From the NCBI GenBank assembly GCA_000745135.1, contig JQNH01000001.1:62001-126000 (forward strand): a stretch of 64,000 nt of DNA. Direction: 5' to 3'. This document shows, in pieces, positions 45,522-54,411 of this stretch. Each line of letters opens with the position of its first letter. The stretch's first letter is position 1. The notes beneath the pieces are model-generated. The model searched no databases. It worked only from the letters and a program-made list of their open reading frames with translations, and was not told the DNA's origin. The translations under genes were made by a program, and so were the position numbers. The stretch comes from Rhizobiales bacterium YIM 77505. GTDB taxonomy: Bacteria > Pseudomonadota > Alphaproteobacteria > Rhizobiales > Beijerinckiaceae.

Positions 45522-46582
45522 GCTTCACGCGCGACCTCCTGGCGGAACCCTGGCGCTTCGACTTCTTCGCCGTCCTGCGCCGTCTCGAACGCAGCCATCC
45601 CGATCGGCCGCGCATCGGCGACAGCGCCGCCCTGCGGGACGAATACGTCCTTCTCGGGCAGGATCCCTACCTTGAGTTTCCGGCCTCGACACTGAGCCGG
45701 GCCGAGGTGGATGCCGAAGGCCGCCTGCGGATTTTATCGCGTTTCTTGGGGTTTCTTGGGCCCCAGGGTGCTCTGCCGCTTGCCACGACCGAGGAGGCCT
45801 ATGCCTGGTGGCTTGCCCGGGACGAGGCCTTCCCCCGCTTCCTCGACATCTTCAATCACCGCTTCCTGCAACTCTTCTTTCGGGCTTGGGCCGATTCGCG
45901 GCCCGTCGCGCAACATGACCGGCCGAAGGACGACCGTTTTGAAGCCTATGTCGGGTCGATGATCGGCATCGGCTCAAGGCTGTACCGCGATCTCGACAGC
46001 GTCTCCGACCTTGAAAAGCTTGCCTATGCCGGTCTTGCCGCGCCGCAGGCGAAATCCGCTTCCCGCCTGCGGCACATGATCTGCGGCATCTTCAAGGTGG
46101 AGGCGGAGATCGACCAGTTCGTCGGCTCGCGTCTTGTGTTTGAGGAACCGGAGCGCACTCGGCTTGGACGACGCTTCTGCGAACTCGGCGTCGACGCCCT
46201 CGTCGGCGGCAGCGTGTTCAGCGTCCAGGACAAGATTCGCCTGCGCATCATCACCCGCGATCTGGCGCAGTATGAACGCTTCCTGCCCTCGGGCGAGTGG
46301 TGTGAGCAACTCGCCGATCTTGTGTCGTTCTACAACGGCGAGCAGCTCGACTGGGACGTTGAGCTTGCTCTCCCGGCCGGAGCCGCGGAGCCGATCCGCC
46401 TCGCGAAGTTCGGGCGCCTCGGCTGGACAAGCTGGATGGCGCCGAACTGGTCGGGCGACGGGTCCATGCGGCGCGATGCGCGCTTCCATCCCGCGGAGCG
46501 CTTGCGGCGGCAGCGCCGGAGGGCGTCGCACGAGAACCGCCAAGGAGAAGGACCATGGCCGACATCAGCCTCGAGGCAGTGA
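45518..46582 (+). CDS. tssG: T6SS baseplate subunit TssG
   Basis: A 354-residue TssG (VasB/ImpH) with the expected opening SFTRDLLAEPWRFDFFAVLRRLERSHPDRPRIG and the FNHRFLQLFFRAWADSRPVAQHDRP segment. Loops of TssG contact TssK. It starts with GTG overlapping the tssF stop. The last 28 nt overlap the start of tssH, an unusually long overlap that gives a basic Arg-rich tail (RRQRRRASHENRQ). Confidence 0.96.
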   Translation: MSFTRDLLAEPWRFDFFAVLRRLERSHPDRPRIGDSAALRDEYVLLGQDPYLEFPASTLSRAEVDAEGRLRILSRFLGFLGPQGALPLATTEEAYAWWLARDEAFPRFLDIFNHRFLQLFFRAWADSRPVAQHDRPKDDRFEAYVGSMIGIGSRLYRDLDSVSDLEKLAYAGLAAPQAKSASRLRHMICGIFKVEAEIDQFVGSRLVFEEPERTRLGRRFCELGVDALVGGSVFSVQDKIRLRIITRDLAQYERFLPSGEWCEQLADLVSFYNGEQLDWDVELALPAGAAEPIRLAKFGRLGWTSWMAPNWSGDGSMRRDARFHPAERLRRQRRRASHENRQGEGPWPTSASRQ

Positions 46583-49272
46583 CCGGCAAGCTGAACCGGC
46601 TCGGATACGATGCCTTCATCCAGGCGTTGCGCCACGCCAAAGGCGCCGGCAACCGCAATGTCGAGCTGGCCCACTGGCTCTTCCACCTCCTGCAGAAGGA
46701 TCGCTCCGACATTGCGCTGACGGCGGACCATTTCGACCTCGACCGCGCGAAGCTCCTGACAGAGGTGAACACGGTCATCGAGAGCTTCCGCAAGAACGAG
46801 ACCGAACTGCCCGGCGTCTCCAATGCCGTGATCGATCTTCTCGACCGCGGCTGGCATTATGCCACCCTGTTCTTCGGGGAGACCCAGATCCGCAGCGGGC
46901 ATATCCTGGTCAGCGGCTTGAAGTCGCTCGAGCTGCGCCGCGCCTTCGTGGCCGTCTCGCGGGAGTTCGCCAAGATCTCCGCCGACACCCTGATGAACGA
47001 GCATCGCTCGATCTGGGCCGGCTCGGAGGAAGAGAACCTCCGTCCTATGGATGGTTCGGGCCTGACCGCCGCCGGCGCGTCCCTCGCCGAGGCGGGGCTT
47101 GGCACGAAAGGCGCCACCGCCCTCGACCGCTTCTCGCAGGACCTCACGGCGCGGGCGGCCTCGGGCGAAATGGACCCCATCCTCGGCCGGGACGAGGAGA
47201 TCCGTCAGCTCATCGACGTCCTCATGCGTCGCCGCCAGAACAACCCGATCCTGACCGGCGAAGCGGGCGTCGGAAAGACGGCGGTGGTGGAAGGCTTTGC
47301 CCAGCGCATCGCGGCCGGCGACGTGCCGCCGCCCCTGCGCGGCGTGCGCCTTTGCGCCCTCGATATCGGGCTGATGCAGGCCGGCGCGTCGATGAAGGGT
47401 GAGTTCGAGCAGCGCCTGCGCTCGGTCATCGACGAGGTGCAGGCCTCGCCGCAGCCAATCATCCTGTTCATCGATGAGGCCCACACGCTGATCGGCGCCG
47501 GCGGTGCGGCCGGCACGGGCGATGCCGCCAATCTCCTGAAGCCGGCGCTCGCCCGCGGCACGCTGAGGACCATCGCCGCCACCACATGGGCCGAATACCG
47601 CCAGCACATCGAGAAGGATCCGGCGCTCACCCGCCGCTTCCAGCCGATCCAGGTGGACGAGCCGGACGTGGCACGCTGCTGCGACATGCTGCGCGGCCTC
47701 GTCGGGCCGATGGAGAAGCACCATGGGGTGCGCATCTCGGATGCCGCCATCGTCGCCGCCGTGCAGCTCTCCCACCGCTACATTCCGGCCCGGCAGCTGC
47801 CCGACAAGGCGGTGAGCCTCCTCGACACCGCTTGCGCCCGCGTCGCCATCACCCAGAGCGCGACCCCCGCTGCCATCGAGGACACAAGGGCGGCGATCGT
47901 CGCTCGTGAGAAGGAGAAGATCGGCCTCGAGGCCGAGCGCGATCTTGGCGTCGCCGATGAGGAGCGCATCGCCGAGCTCTCCGAGGAGATCGGCCAACTG
48001 CGCGACAAGCTCGCCCTGCTCGAGGAGGAATGGGCCAACGAGAAGGCCATGGTGGAGGAGATCAGGAGCCTCCGCGACATCCTTGCCGAGCGGCCGGAGG
48101 ACGCGGATGCCAAGCGCCAGGAGCTGCGGGCGAAAGCCGGCGCCCTCGAGGGCATCGACCCCGAGAAGCGCATGATCTACGCCCATGTGGACGAGCAGGC
48201 CGTCGCCTCCGTGGTTTCGGACTGGACGGGCATCCCCGTCGGCCGCATGGTCCGCGACGAGGTCGAGACCGTGCTGGCTTTGCCGGAGATCCTGAACCGG
48301 CGCGTGGTGGGGCAGTCGCACGGCCTGACGATGATCGCCAGGCGCATCGAGACGAGCCGCGCCAGGCTCGACAACCCGAACAAGCCGATCGGCGTCTTCA
48401 TGCTGTGCGGCCCCTCGGGCGTCGGCAAGACGGAGACGGCGATGGCGCTCGCCGAAGCCCTCTACGGGGGCGAGCAGAACATGATCACCATCAACATGTC
48501 CGAGTTCCAGGAGGCGCACACCGTCTCGACTCTCAAGGGGGCGCCTCCCGGCTATGTCGGCTATGGCGAGGGCGGCCGCCTGACCGAGGCGGTGCGGCGC
48601 AAGCCCTACAGCGTGATCCTCCTCGACGAGGTCGAGAAAGCGCACCCCGACGTGCATGAGATCTTCTTCCAGGTCTTCGACAAGGGCGTGATGGAGGACG
48701 GCACCGGCCGGCGCATCGACTTCAAGAACACCCTCATCATCCTGACGACGAATGTCGGCACCGAGCTCATCATGGAGCTCGCCAAGGATCCGGCCTACGC
48801 CAGCAATCCGGAGGTCCTTGCAGCCGCGCTCAGGCCGGAGCTGCAGCGGGTGTTCCCGCCGGCCCTTCTCGGTCGCATCGTGTCGATCCCCTACTTGCCG
48901 CTGTCGCCCGAGATGCTCGCCGGGATCGCGCGCCTGCAGCTCGGGCGGATCGGCGCGCGCATCCGCGAGAACCACGGCACCGCCTTCGTCTACGACGACG
49001 CGGTCGTCGACCACATCGTCTCCTTGTGCAATGACCCGGACACGGGTGGGCGCATGATCGACAACATCATCACCAACACCATCCTGCCGGCCCTCTCCCG
49101 CGAGTTCCTCAAGCGCTCGCTCGCCAAGGAAGAGCTGACCGAGGCGCGGGTGTCGATCGAGAACGGCCAGTTCGTCTACGCCTGGAACGGCGCCGCGCAT
49201 CCCCTTGCGCCGGCCTGGCCGCCCGGCGAGACGAGGGCGGCGCCCGAAGTGGAAGAGGCGACGCCCGCTTGA
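46555..49272 (+). CDS. tssH: T6SS sheath-recycling AAA+ ATPase ClpV
   Basis: A 905-residue ClpB/Hsp100-type ATPase that unfolds contracted TssB-TssC sheath. It has a ClpV N-domain (about 1-155), a first AAA+ module with Walker A GEAGVGKT and Walker B IILFIDEAHTLIG, a middle coiled coil (about 430-540) and a second AAA+ module with GPSGVGKT and LLDEVEKAHPDV. The SDWTGIPVGRM linker is typical of the family. The chain is complete. It is the last gene of the plus-strand operon and its ATG lies inside tssG, preceded by AAGGAGAAGG. Confidence 0.97.
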   Translation: MADISLEAVTGKLNRLGYDAFIQALRHAKGAGNRNVELAHWLFHLLQKDRSDIALTADHFDLDRAKLLTEVNTVIESFRKNETELPGVSNAVIDLLDRGWHYATLFFGETQIRSGHILVSGLKSLELRRAFVAVSREFAKISADTLMNEHRSIWAGSEEENLRPMDGSGLTAAGASLAEAGLGTKGATALDRFSQDLTARAASGEMDPILGRDEEIRQLIDVLMRRRQNNPILTGEAGVGKTAVVEGFAQRIAAGDVPPPLRGVRLCALDIGLMQAGASMKGEFEQRLRSVIDEVQASPQPIILFIDEAHTLIGAGGAAGTGDAANLLKPALARGTLRTIAATTWAEYRQHIEKDPALTRRFQPIQVDEPDVARCCDMLRGLVGPMEKHHGVRISDAAIVAAVQLSHRYIPARQLPDKAVSLLDTACARVAITQSATPAAIEDTRAAIVAREKEKIGLEAERDLGVADEERIAELSEEIGQLRDKLALLEEEWANEKAMVEEIRSLRDILAERPEDADAKRQELRAKAGALEGIDPEKRMIYAHVDEQAVASVVSDWTGIPVGRMVRDEVETVLALPEILNRRVVGQSHGLTMIARRIETSRARLDNPNKPIGVFMLCGPSGVGKTETAMALAEALYGGEQNMITINMSEFQEAHTVSTLKGAPPGYVGYGEGGRLTEAVRRKPYSVILLDEVEKAHPDVHEIFFQVFDKGVMEDGTGRRIDFKNTLIILTTNVGTELIMELAKDPAYASNPEVLAAALRPELQRVFPPALLGRIVSIPYLPLSPEMLAGIARLQLGRIGARIRENHGTAFVYDDAVVDHIVSLCNDPDTGGRMIDNIITNTILPALSREFLKRSLAKEELTEARVSIENGQFVYAWNGAAHPLAPAWPPGETRAAPEVEEATPA

Positions 49273-49302
49273 ACCTTCGGCCGGCCGGTTGCTTCCCGCG
49301 CC

Positions 49303-50841
49303 TCACCGGGAGGTATTTCGCGGTCCCGTGTGGATGAGGTGGTAGGCGTATTCGAGCCTTGGGGTCAGGCCGCGCGCCTGCAAGGCCGCGAGGGCGGCGT
49401 CGAGGCTCGCAAGATACGCCGCCGCCGGCTCGCTCGCGGGCCGCGCCGCCGCAAACAAGGGTTCCGAGCTTGCCAAGATCACCACCATGTCGAGGCCGAA
49501 GGGCGGCGCGATCACCGCGGGGCGGCCGCGTCCGTGTCTCTCGCCGATCCCAAACCGCTCGCCGGCCGTGACCCGGTTGTCCGGCCGTTCCGTCGGCAGG
49601 AGGTGAAAGACCCGGCCGTCGGCGGTGAAGTAGTCGACATAGAGGAATGCATCGAAGGCGGGCGCTGCGATGGCGAGCTCAAGCGGCATGCCGGCGACGA
49701 AGTGCGCCACCCCGGCTTCGGCCGGAAGGCCGAGCGGTGCGACCGCGCTCGCCTCGCCGGTCCCGGGCCGGAACTCCGCCCGACCAAGGAAGGTCAGGAT
49801 CTGGCAGTAGGGCTCGCCAACGATGCGGACCTCCTCCGCCGCGACCCTGGCAACGCCCGCGACCGCGCCAAGCCGACGCACAACGCGAGCCCGCTCATCC
49901 TCGGAGCGCACGTGACCGGAGAGCATCACCGTACCGGAGGCCGCATCAAGCCGCGCGCCCACCCGGGCGCAGCCAAGCCCGGCGAGGATCTCGTCGACCT
50001 CCCGCTCGGGCTCGCGGCCGCGCCCTGCTGCCTCGGGCCCGGCGAGCAGGGAGGCGAGCTGCTCGGACCCGCCGACGGGCGTCGTCGCGGGCGGTGGGAG
50101 GGCGCTGGATGGAGCGGTTCCCGCCGCGGCGACGGGTCGCGACGCGTCCAAAGCCGCGACGGTTTGCGCCGGCTGTGCCGCGGCGACCGGCAGGACGGGG
50201 GCATCGAAGGGCGCTGCGCTCGCCGTCCTGATCGCGGCATCTCCTGGGTCAAAGGTCATCGCGCCCGGCGCGGCCGGCCCGCCAGGTCTTGCGGGGGTGT
50301 CTCCTACGAGGATGACCGCGGGCGCAGCCGTCGTCGGCTGCAACGCCACTGGCGTATCGGCGGGCCGGACGGGGGGAGGCTCTCGCAGCGCCACCGCCGC
50401 ACTTGCGGGAAGCTCGGCGGGAACGACAAGCTCCGTGACCGCCGCTGGTCGAGGCCGTCCGCCAGGCTGCACCAGGGGGGCCTCGATGGCCGCGGCGGCG
50501 GGGCTCGCCTCGCTTGGCCCGATCGGCATTGGGCTGTTCCGGGCAGAAGCAGCGATGGGGGACGGCAGCGCCCCCGCCGAGGCGACAGCCGCTGCCACGG
50601 GCGCATCATCGGCGGCCGCGGCCTCCTCGATCGGGCGTTCCGCGACGACGTCGACAATGACGCTGGCAAGCGGCGCCTGCTCGGGAGGGTCATGGGGTTG
50701 CGGCCGCACGAAAAGCAGCGCCGCGATCGCCGCGGCGTGGAAAGCGAGCGACAAGGCCAAGGGCAGCAGCCGCCCTCGCCAGGGCATGGGCGGCTCTGCC
50801 AGCCTTGGCTCCGCCAGGACATCTGGCATTCGCGTCGTCAC
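49303..50841 (-). CDS. membrane-anchored BON-domain protein with DUF4384-like C-terminus
   Basis: A 512-residue protein. A single membrane helix near the N-terminus (about 24-46, LLPLALSLAFHAAAIAALLF) is followed by a long Ala/Pro-rich stretch (about 50-270), a BON-like domain (about 270-345: LDAASGTVMLSGHVRSEDERARVVRRL) and a C-terminal region (about 348-490) with FDAFLYVDYFTADGRVFHLLP and PPFGLDMVVILASSEPLF, resembling DUF4384. A similar BON-like plus C-terminal arrangement occurs in the periplasmic part of PpkA at 22351. It converges with tssH. The start is GTG; an ATG four codons later is equally plausible. Function unknown, probably envelope-located and T6SS-linked. Confidence 0.72.
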   Translation of the reverse strand: MTTRMPDVLAEPRLAEPPMPWRGRLLPLALSLAFHAAAIAALLFVRPQPHDPPEQAPLASVIVDVVAERPIEEAAAADDAPVAAAVASAGALPSPIAASARNSPMPIGPSEASPAAAAIEAPLVQPGGRPRPAAVTELVVPAELPASAAVALREPPPVRPADTPVALQPTTAAPAVILVGDTPARPGGPAAPGAMTFDPGDAAIRTASAAPFDAPVLPVAAAQPAQTVAALDASRPVAAAGTAPSSALPPPATTPVGGSEQLASLLAGPEAAGRGREPEREVDEILAGLGCARVGARLDAASGTVMLSGHVRSEDERARVVRRLGAVAGVARVAAEEVRIVGEPYCQILTFLGRAEFRPGTGEASAVAPLGLPAEAGVAHFVAGMPLELAIAAPAFDAFLYVDYFTADGRVFHLLPTERPDNRVTAGERFGIGERHGRGRPAVIAPPFGLDMVVILASSEPLFAAARPASEPAAAYLASLDAALAALQARGLTPRLEYAYHLIHTGPRNTSR

Positions 50842-50943
50842 GCCCCCATGCTAATCCATCGTCCTCAAGGGGTGAACGTTCGGCCTCCCAAGAGGCGGCC
50901 TCGCAAGGGTCAGACAAGTCCTGCTTGCCTTCAGGAGATGCTC

Positions 50944-51414
50944 ATGACCGTCAGGACCGTTTTCGTCCCTCGGTGTCTTGCGGCTCTTCTCACGCTCCTT
51001 CCTGCCGCGGCTTTTTCGCAGGCGAGCGCACCGGGCAATAACGGTATCGCTCCACCGAAGCCCGCCGGGATCGCGATCGAGCTCAACAAGCTGGAGAGCG
51101 TGCCGAATGCGTGCCGAGGCTATTTCATCGTCGAGAACGGTAGTGCTGAGGGGGTGAAGGAGCTGAAGATCGACGTGTTCCTGTTCGACCGGTCCGGCAC
51201 GATCCTACGCCGCGTCGCATTGACCTTCTCGGATATCCGCCCCAACCGGACCAAGGTCGTGTTGTTCGATCTTGCCGAAGCCTCCTGTGCCGAGGTCGGC
51301 CGTCTCCTTCTCAACGACGTTCTTGCCTGCAATGGCAACAGCGGAACGCCCATCGCCAATTGCCCCGAGCTTCTGAGCGCGCGTACGCGCGCCGGGGTCG
51401 AGTTCCGGTACTGA
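50944..51414 (+). CDS. small exported protein of unknown function
   Basis: A 156-residue protein with a clear signal peptide (about 1-26, AALLTLLPAAAFSQ) and a mature domain of about 120 residues containing four cysteines (NACRGYF, EASCAEVG, VLACNGN, ANCPEL) that could form two disulfides. The middle, FIVENGSAEGVKELKIDVFLFDRSGTILRRVALTF, reads like a beta-sandwich. The ATG at 50944 has AGGAG at good distance. It lies between two minus-strand envelope genes near the T6SS. I recognise no named family. Confidence 0.75.
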   Translation: MTVRTVFVPRCLAALLTLLPAAAFSQASAPGNNGIAPPKPAGIAIELNKLESVPNACRGYFIVENGSAEGVKELKIDVFLFDRSGTILRRVALTFSDIRPNRTKVVLFDLAEASCAEVGRLLLNDVLACNGNSGTPIANCPELLSARTRAGVEFRY

Positions 51415-51429
51415 ACGGCTCCCGCAGCA

Positions 51430-52884
51430 TTACTCCGGCCGCCGCGCCTCGGGGAGCGTGAGCTTGGCGCCGGCCTTCAGGAAGCGCGCCGGGTCGATGG
51501 CCGCGCCGCCGATGCGGGTTTCGTAGTGGAGATGCGGCCCGGTCGAGCGGCCGGTCGAGCCGACGCGCCCGACGACGCTCCCTGCTGCGATGGTCTGCCC
51601 TTCGCTGACCGCGATCGAGGAGAGATGGCCGTAGCGCGTCGAGACCCCGTGGCCATGGTCGATCTCCACGAGATTTCCATAGCCGCCGCTCGCCTCGGCG
51701 ACCGATACCTTGCCGGATCCGGCGGCGCGCACCGCCGTGCCCTCGGTGGCGCGGAAATCCATGCCGCTATGCATGGCCGTGGCGCCGGTGAAGGGATCGG
51801 CGCGAGGTCCGAAATTGCTCGTGAGGCTCTCGTCGCCACTCTCGAGCGGAGGGCGGAAGGGCAGGGCGGTGATCACGGGGCGCCAGCGGTGGAGCTGCGC
51901 CAGGCCCCTCTGCACCTGCAGGACGCCGGCCTCGAAGGCATCCGTCGGGCCCTTCGCTCCGATCGGGATGAGCGGCCCGCCGGCGGGGACTTTCGCCGCG
52001 GGTGGCTCGATCCGGTCGGGCTGGAGACCGACCTCGGCGATGGCCGCGCGGATGAGCGCCACCTGCCCCTGTGATGCCTGCGTGAGGCCTTCGAGGGCGC
52101 GGCGCTGGTTCACGTCGACCCGGCTCATGGACGCTTCGAGCAGGGCGAAGCGCTCCTTGAGGGGAAGGTGCGACTGCGGGCGCAGCAGCTGGTCGGAAGG
52201 CTCGACCGGAAGGATGGGAGCAGGCGCCTCCGGCGCGGGAATGGGCGAGGGGGCCGGCGGCGCTGCGGGCGGACCCTTGATGGCTGCGTCCGGAGAGCCA
52301 AGACGCAAGCTCGGCACGGCAGCACTGCCGGGCGAGGCGCCTCTTGGTGGAACCGATGGCGGGTCGAGGGCATGCGCAGGGGGCAGAGGCTCCGGCAGCC
52401 GGGATCGTGGCGGCTGGACCGCGGCGGGTGCCGCCTCGACGGCAGCCGTCGAAATGCCCGCTTGGCTCACGAGCGAGGTCAGGACGGCCTGCCGGTTCTC
52501 AAGCTGCACTTGACGCGTGATGAGGTCGGCCATGCGCCCCTCAAGGCCGTCCTGCTCGAGAACCTGCGAGGAGGCAACTCCGACCAGCCTGCGCGTCAGC
52601 GCCCGGACCTTCTCCTCATAGGAGCGGCGAAGCTCCGCCTGCTCGTCCACGAGCTGGGCGATGGTGCTCCGGCTGTCCACGGCGATCCAGGTGGCTGTGA
52701 TCGCCCAGGCGAGCATCAGGGCAGAGGCGACCGCCGCCGCGATGACGACGCCCCGACCGCTTGCAGCGGCGCCGCGCTTCGCAGATATGGCAGCGGCGCC
52801 GCGGCGCTGCGGAGGAACACGGCGATGAGTGTGCGCCGTCGGCATCCCGGCAGGCTCCGGACACGCGGTCCTCTTGGTTGTCAC
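51430..52884 (-). CDS. M23-family membrane-anchored metallopeptidase-like protein
   Basis: A 484-residue protein with one membrane helix (about 47-70), a periplasmic coiled coil (about 72-140), a Pro-rich linker (about 150-230) and a C-terminal LytM/M23 domain (about 355-475). The zinc-site motifs are intact: HSGMDFRA (HxxxD), and HLHYETR (HxH), together with SRYGHLS-like TRYGHLSS. It should cleave peptidoglycan peptide bridges or regulate amidases. The start is a GTG; an ATG 13 codons later is an alternative. Location beside the T6SS suggests local wall opening, which is inference. Confidence 0.88.
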   Translation of the reverse strand: MTTKRTACPEPAGMPTAHTHRRVPPQRRGAAAISAKRGAAASGRGVVIAAAVASALMLAWAITATWIAVDSRSTIAQLVDEQAELRRSYEEKVRALTRRLVGVASSQVLEQDGLEGRMADLITRQVQLENRQAVLTSLVSQAGISTAAVEAAPAAVQPPRSRLPEPLPPAHALDPPSVPPRGASPGSAAVPSLRLGSPDAAIKGPPAAPPAPSPIPAPEAPAPILPVEPSDQLLRPQSHLPLKERFALLEASMSRVDVNQRRALEGLTQASQGQVALIRAAIAEVGLQPDRIEPPAAKVPAGGPLIPIGAKGPTDAFEAGVLQVQRGLAQLHRWRPVITALPFRPPLESGDESLTSNFGPRADPFTGATAMHSGMDFRATEGTAVRAAGSGKVSVAEASGGYGNLVEIDHGHGVSTRYGHLSSIAVSEGQTIAAGSVVGRVGSTGRSTGPHLHYETRIGGAAIDPARFLKAGAKLTLPEARRPE

Positions 52885-53059
52885 GCCGAAGGCCGAGGAG
52901 AGTCAATCCCCGCCTCTCCGCCGCTCCCCGGCGCCGGTCGGGATGATGCCTGCGTTGCACTGCAGCGCCTTCCGGCCTTGCTTCGGCCGCTTCCTCCATG
53001 AGGTGGAGCCGGCTCGTTCCGACCGAGGACGGCGCGGCGCCCTCGGTCGAAGCTCGCCT

Positions 53060-54121
53060 TCAAGGGCGTGCCAAGAGCTCGGCGATCATCTGCACGCGGT
53101 TGCGGGCATAGGCCGGCAAACCAGCGCTCAGGGAGGAGCCGGTGTTGAAGGAGCTTTTGCCCATCAGGACCTGGGCCGGGACGAGGTTGCGCAGCACGGG
53201 GACCCGTTCGTATTCCCGCTTGCGCTCGAGCACATCCGTCTTGACGGCGAGCGCCATGAAGGCGGTCACCACCGTCTTGCCCTGATCCGAGGGGTCAGGC
53301 TGCAGCACGGCCAGGAACTTGCCGAACTGCATCACCTGGTTGACGTGGAAGATGCTCTGTTCGAGGGCGCCCGCAACGGGCGTCTCAAGGCCCGTGAGCC
53401 GGGAAAGAGCGGCGCGCTCCATCTCCTGGGGCGACAGAACCCGCACTTCGCTCTGGAAGGAGAGGAACTCGTCGATCTTCTTGCCGCCGTCATCCAGCTT
53501 GTTGGCGAGCCTGATGCCCATCGGCAGCTTGCCCTCGAGCTGATAATGGGACTCGATGCACAGCGTCCGCTCCCGCGGCTCGCACCAGGGCCTGTCGGGG
53601 TGGCGGTTGGCGGCCGCCTCAGGGTCCTTCACAGGCGCGACCGAGGCAGGGGCGATCTCCTTATGCTTGATGGCAGGGTCGATCTTCTCGATCACGGCGA
53701 GCTTGACGAAGCGAGGCAGATCGACGGCGCTCGCCGGCTTCGGGATGATGAAGCGAGCCTCGGCAAGATAGACGTGGAGCTTGCGCTTGCGCTTTCGGGC
53801 GACGCCGCCTGTCGTCGTCTCGACGATGGGTTCTTCATAGGCGGGGTACAGGCTCAGTGCCTGCTTCACGGCGGGCCGTGCCCGTTCCCAGTCCTCGAAC
53901 TTGACGAGCCCCATGGTCGGGTCGGCGAGTTCGTCGTCCTTGTGGTCGGAGAAGGCGATGGTGTTCGGCTTGAGGCGGGCCGGAGCGAGCGCCGCCGCCG
54001 AGGCTACATCCTCGACGCGGAACTCCTGTGCCTGGGCTGGTGCCAGGACCGCGGGCAACGAGGCGGCCAGGGCAGCGGCCCGCGCGGCGACGCCGATCCA
54101 GCGTGGCGCCGCGCGAAGCAA
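53060..54121 (-). CDS. uncharacterised exported protein near the T6SS
   Basis: About 353 residues if the TTG at 54121 is the start, which gives a good signal peptide (LRAAPRWIGVAARAAALAASL, cleavage near APAQAQ). The frame stays open further upstream but runs through an intergenic palindromic repeat at 54135-54205, so longer versions are doubtful. The mature protein has two cysteines (WCEPRERTLC), a beta-rich middle and a C-terminal ARNRVQMIAELLARP. No family recognised. It is on the same strand as the M23 gene and 175 nt upstream of it. Confidence 0.65.
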   Translation of the reverse strand: MLRAAPRWIGVAARAAALAASLPAVLAPAQAQEFRVEDVASAAALAPARLKPNTIAFSDHKDDELADPTMGLVKFEDWERARPAVKQALSLYPAYEEPIVETTTGGVARKRKRKLHVYLAEARFIIPKPASAVDLPRFVKLAVIEKIDPAIKHKEIAPASVAPVKDPEAAANRHPDRPWCEPRERTLCIESHYQLEGKLPMGIRLANKLDDGGKKIDEFLSFQSEVRVLSPQEMERAALSRLTGLETPVAGALEQSIFHVNQVMQFGKFLAVLQPDPSDQGKTVVTAFMALAVKTDVLERKREYERVPVLRNLVPAQVLMGKSSFNTGSSLSAGLPAYARNRVQMIAELLARP

Positions 54122-54134
54122 GGCGGAGAGGAAC

Positions 54135-54205
54135 GGGATCCAGCCTGCATCATGGCCAATCTCGCCTCCCACCCCGGCGGAGGCGGAGCGGAGGGCCGGG
54201 ATCCA
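54135..54205. repeat. intergenic repeat with GGGATCCA ends
   Basis: GGGATCCA occurs at 54135-54142 and again at 54198-54205. Between them CGCCTCC (54163-54169) pairs with GGAGGCG (54179-54185). Translated on the minus strand it gives the GWIP...GWIP pattern often seen where such intergenic repeats are mis-called as coding. It precedes the exported-protein gene. Confidence 0.5.
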
Positions 54206-54273
54206 CCCGCGCGATCGCGGGCGAATGAAGCGCGAGGGAGGTCGAAGCACCCTACGGCCAGGTCGCGTTTCCG

Positions 54274-54301
54274 TCCCGGGCTGCGCTAGGCGCATCCGGG
54301 A
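54274..54301. repeat. palindromic intergenic repeat, copy 2
   Basis: TCCCGGGCTGCGC and GCGCATCCGGGA form a 28-nt palindrome with a TAG centre. Length and arms match the copy at 20923-20950. It lies in the gap between the exported-protein gene and the penicillin-binding protein gene. Confidence 0.65.
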
Positions 54302-54411
54302 TGATCTGGCGGGACCGTGGGTGCCGCCTTCCCTGCACTCCCCCGCGGGGGAGGAGACAGCGCCTGGGCCGAAGAGGGCGACGTCGGGCGAGGAGGATCG
54401 ATGGGAGGGCA

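Noticed and set aside
46330-49200. 956-codon open frame on the minus strand opposite tssH
   Set aside because: Antisense shadow of ClpV; the composition is unlike a real protein, and the plus-strand gene is complete and canonical. Similar shadows at 13442-14875, 6225-7829 and 60785-63049 were dropped for the same reason.
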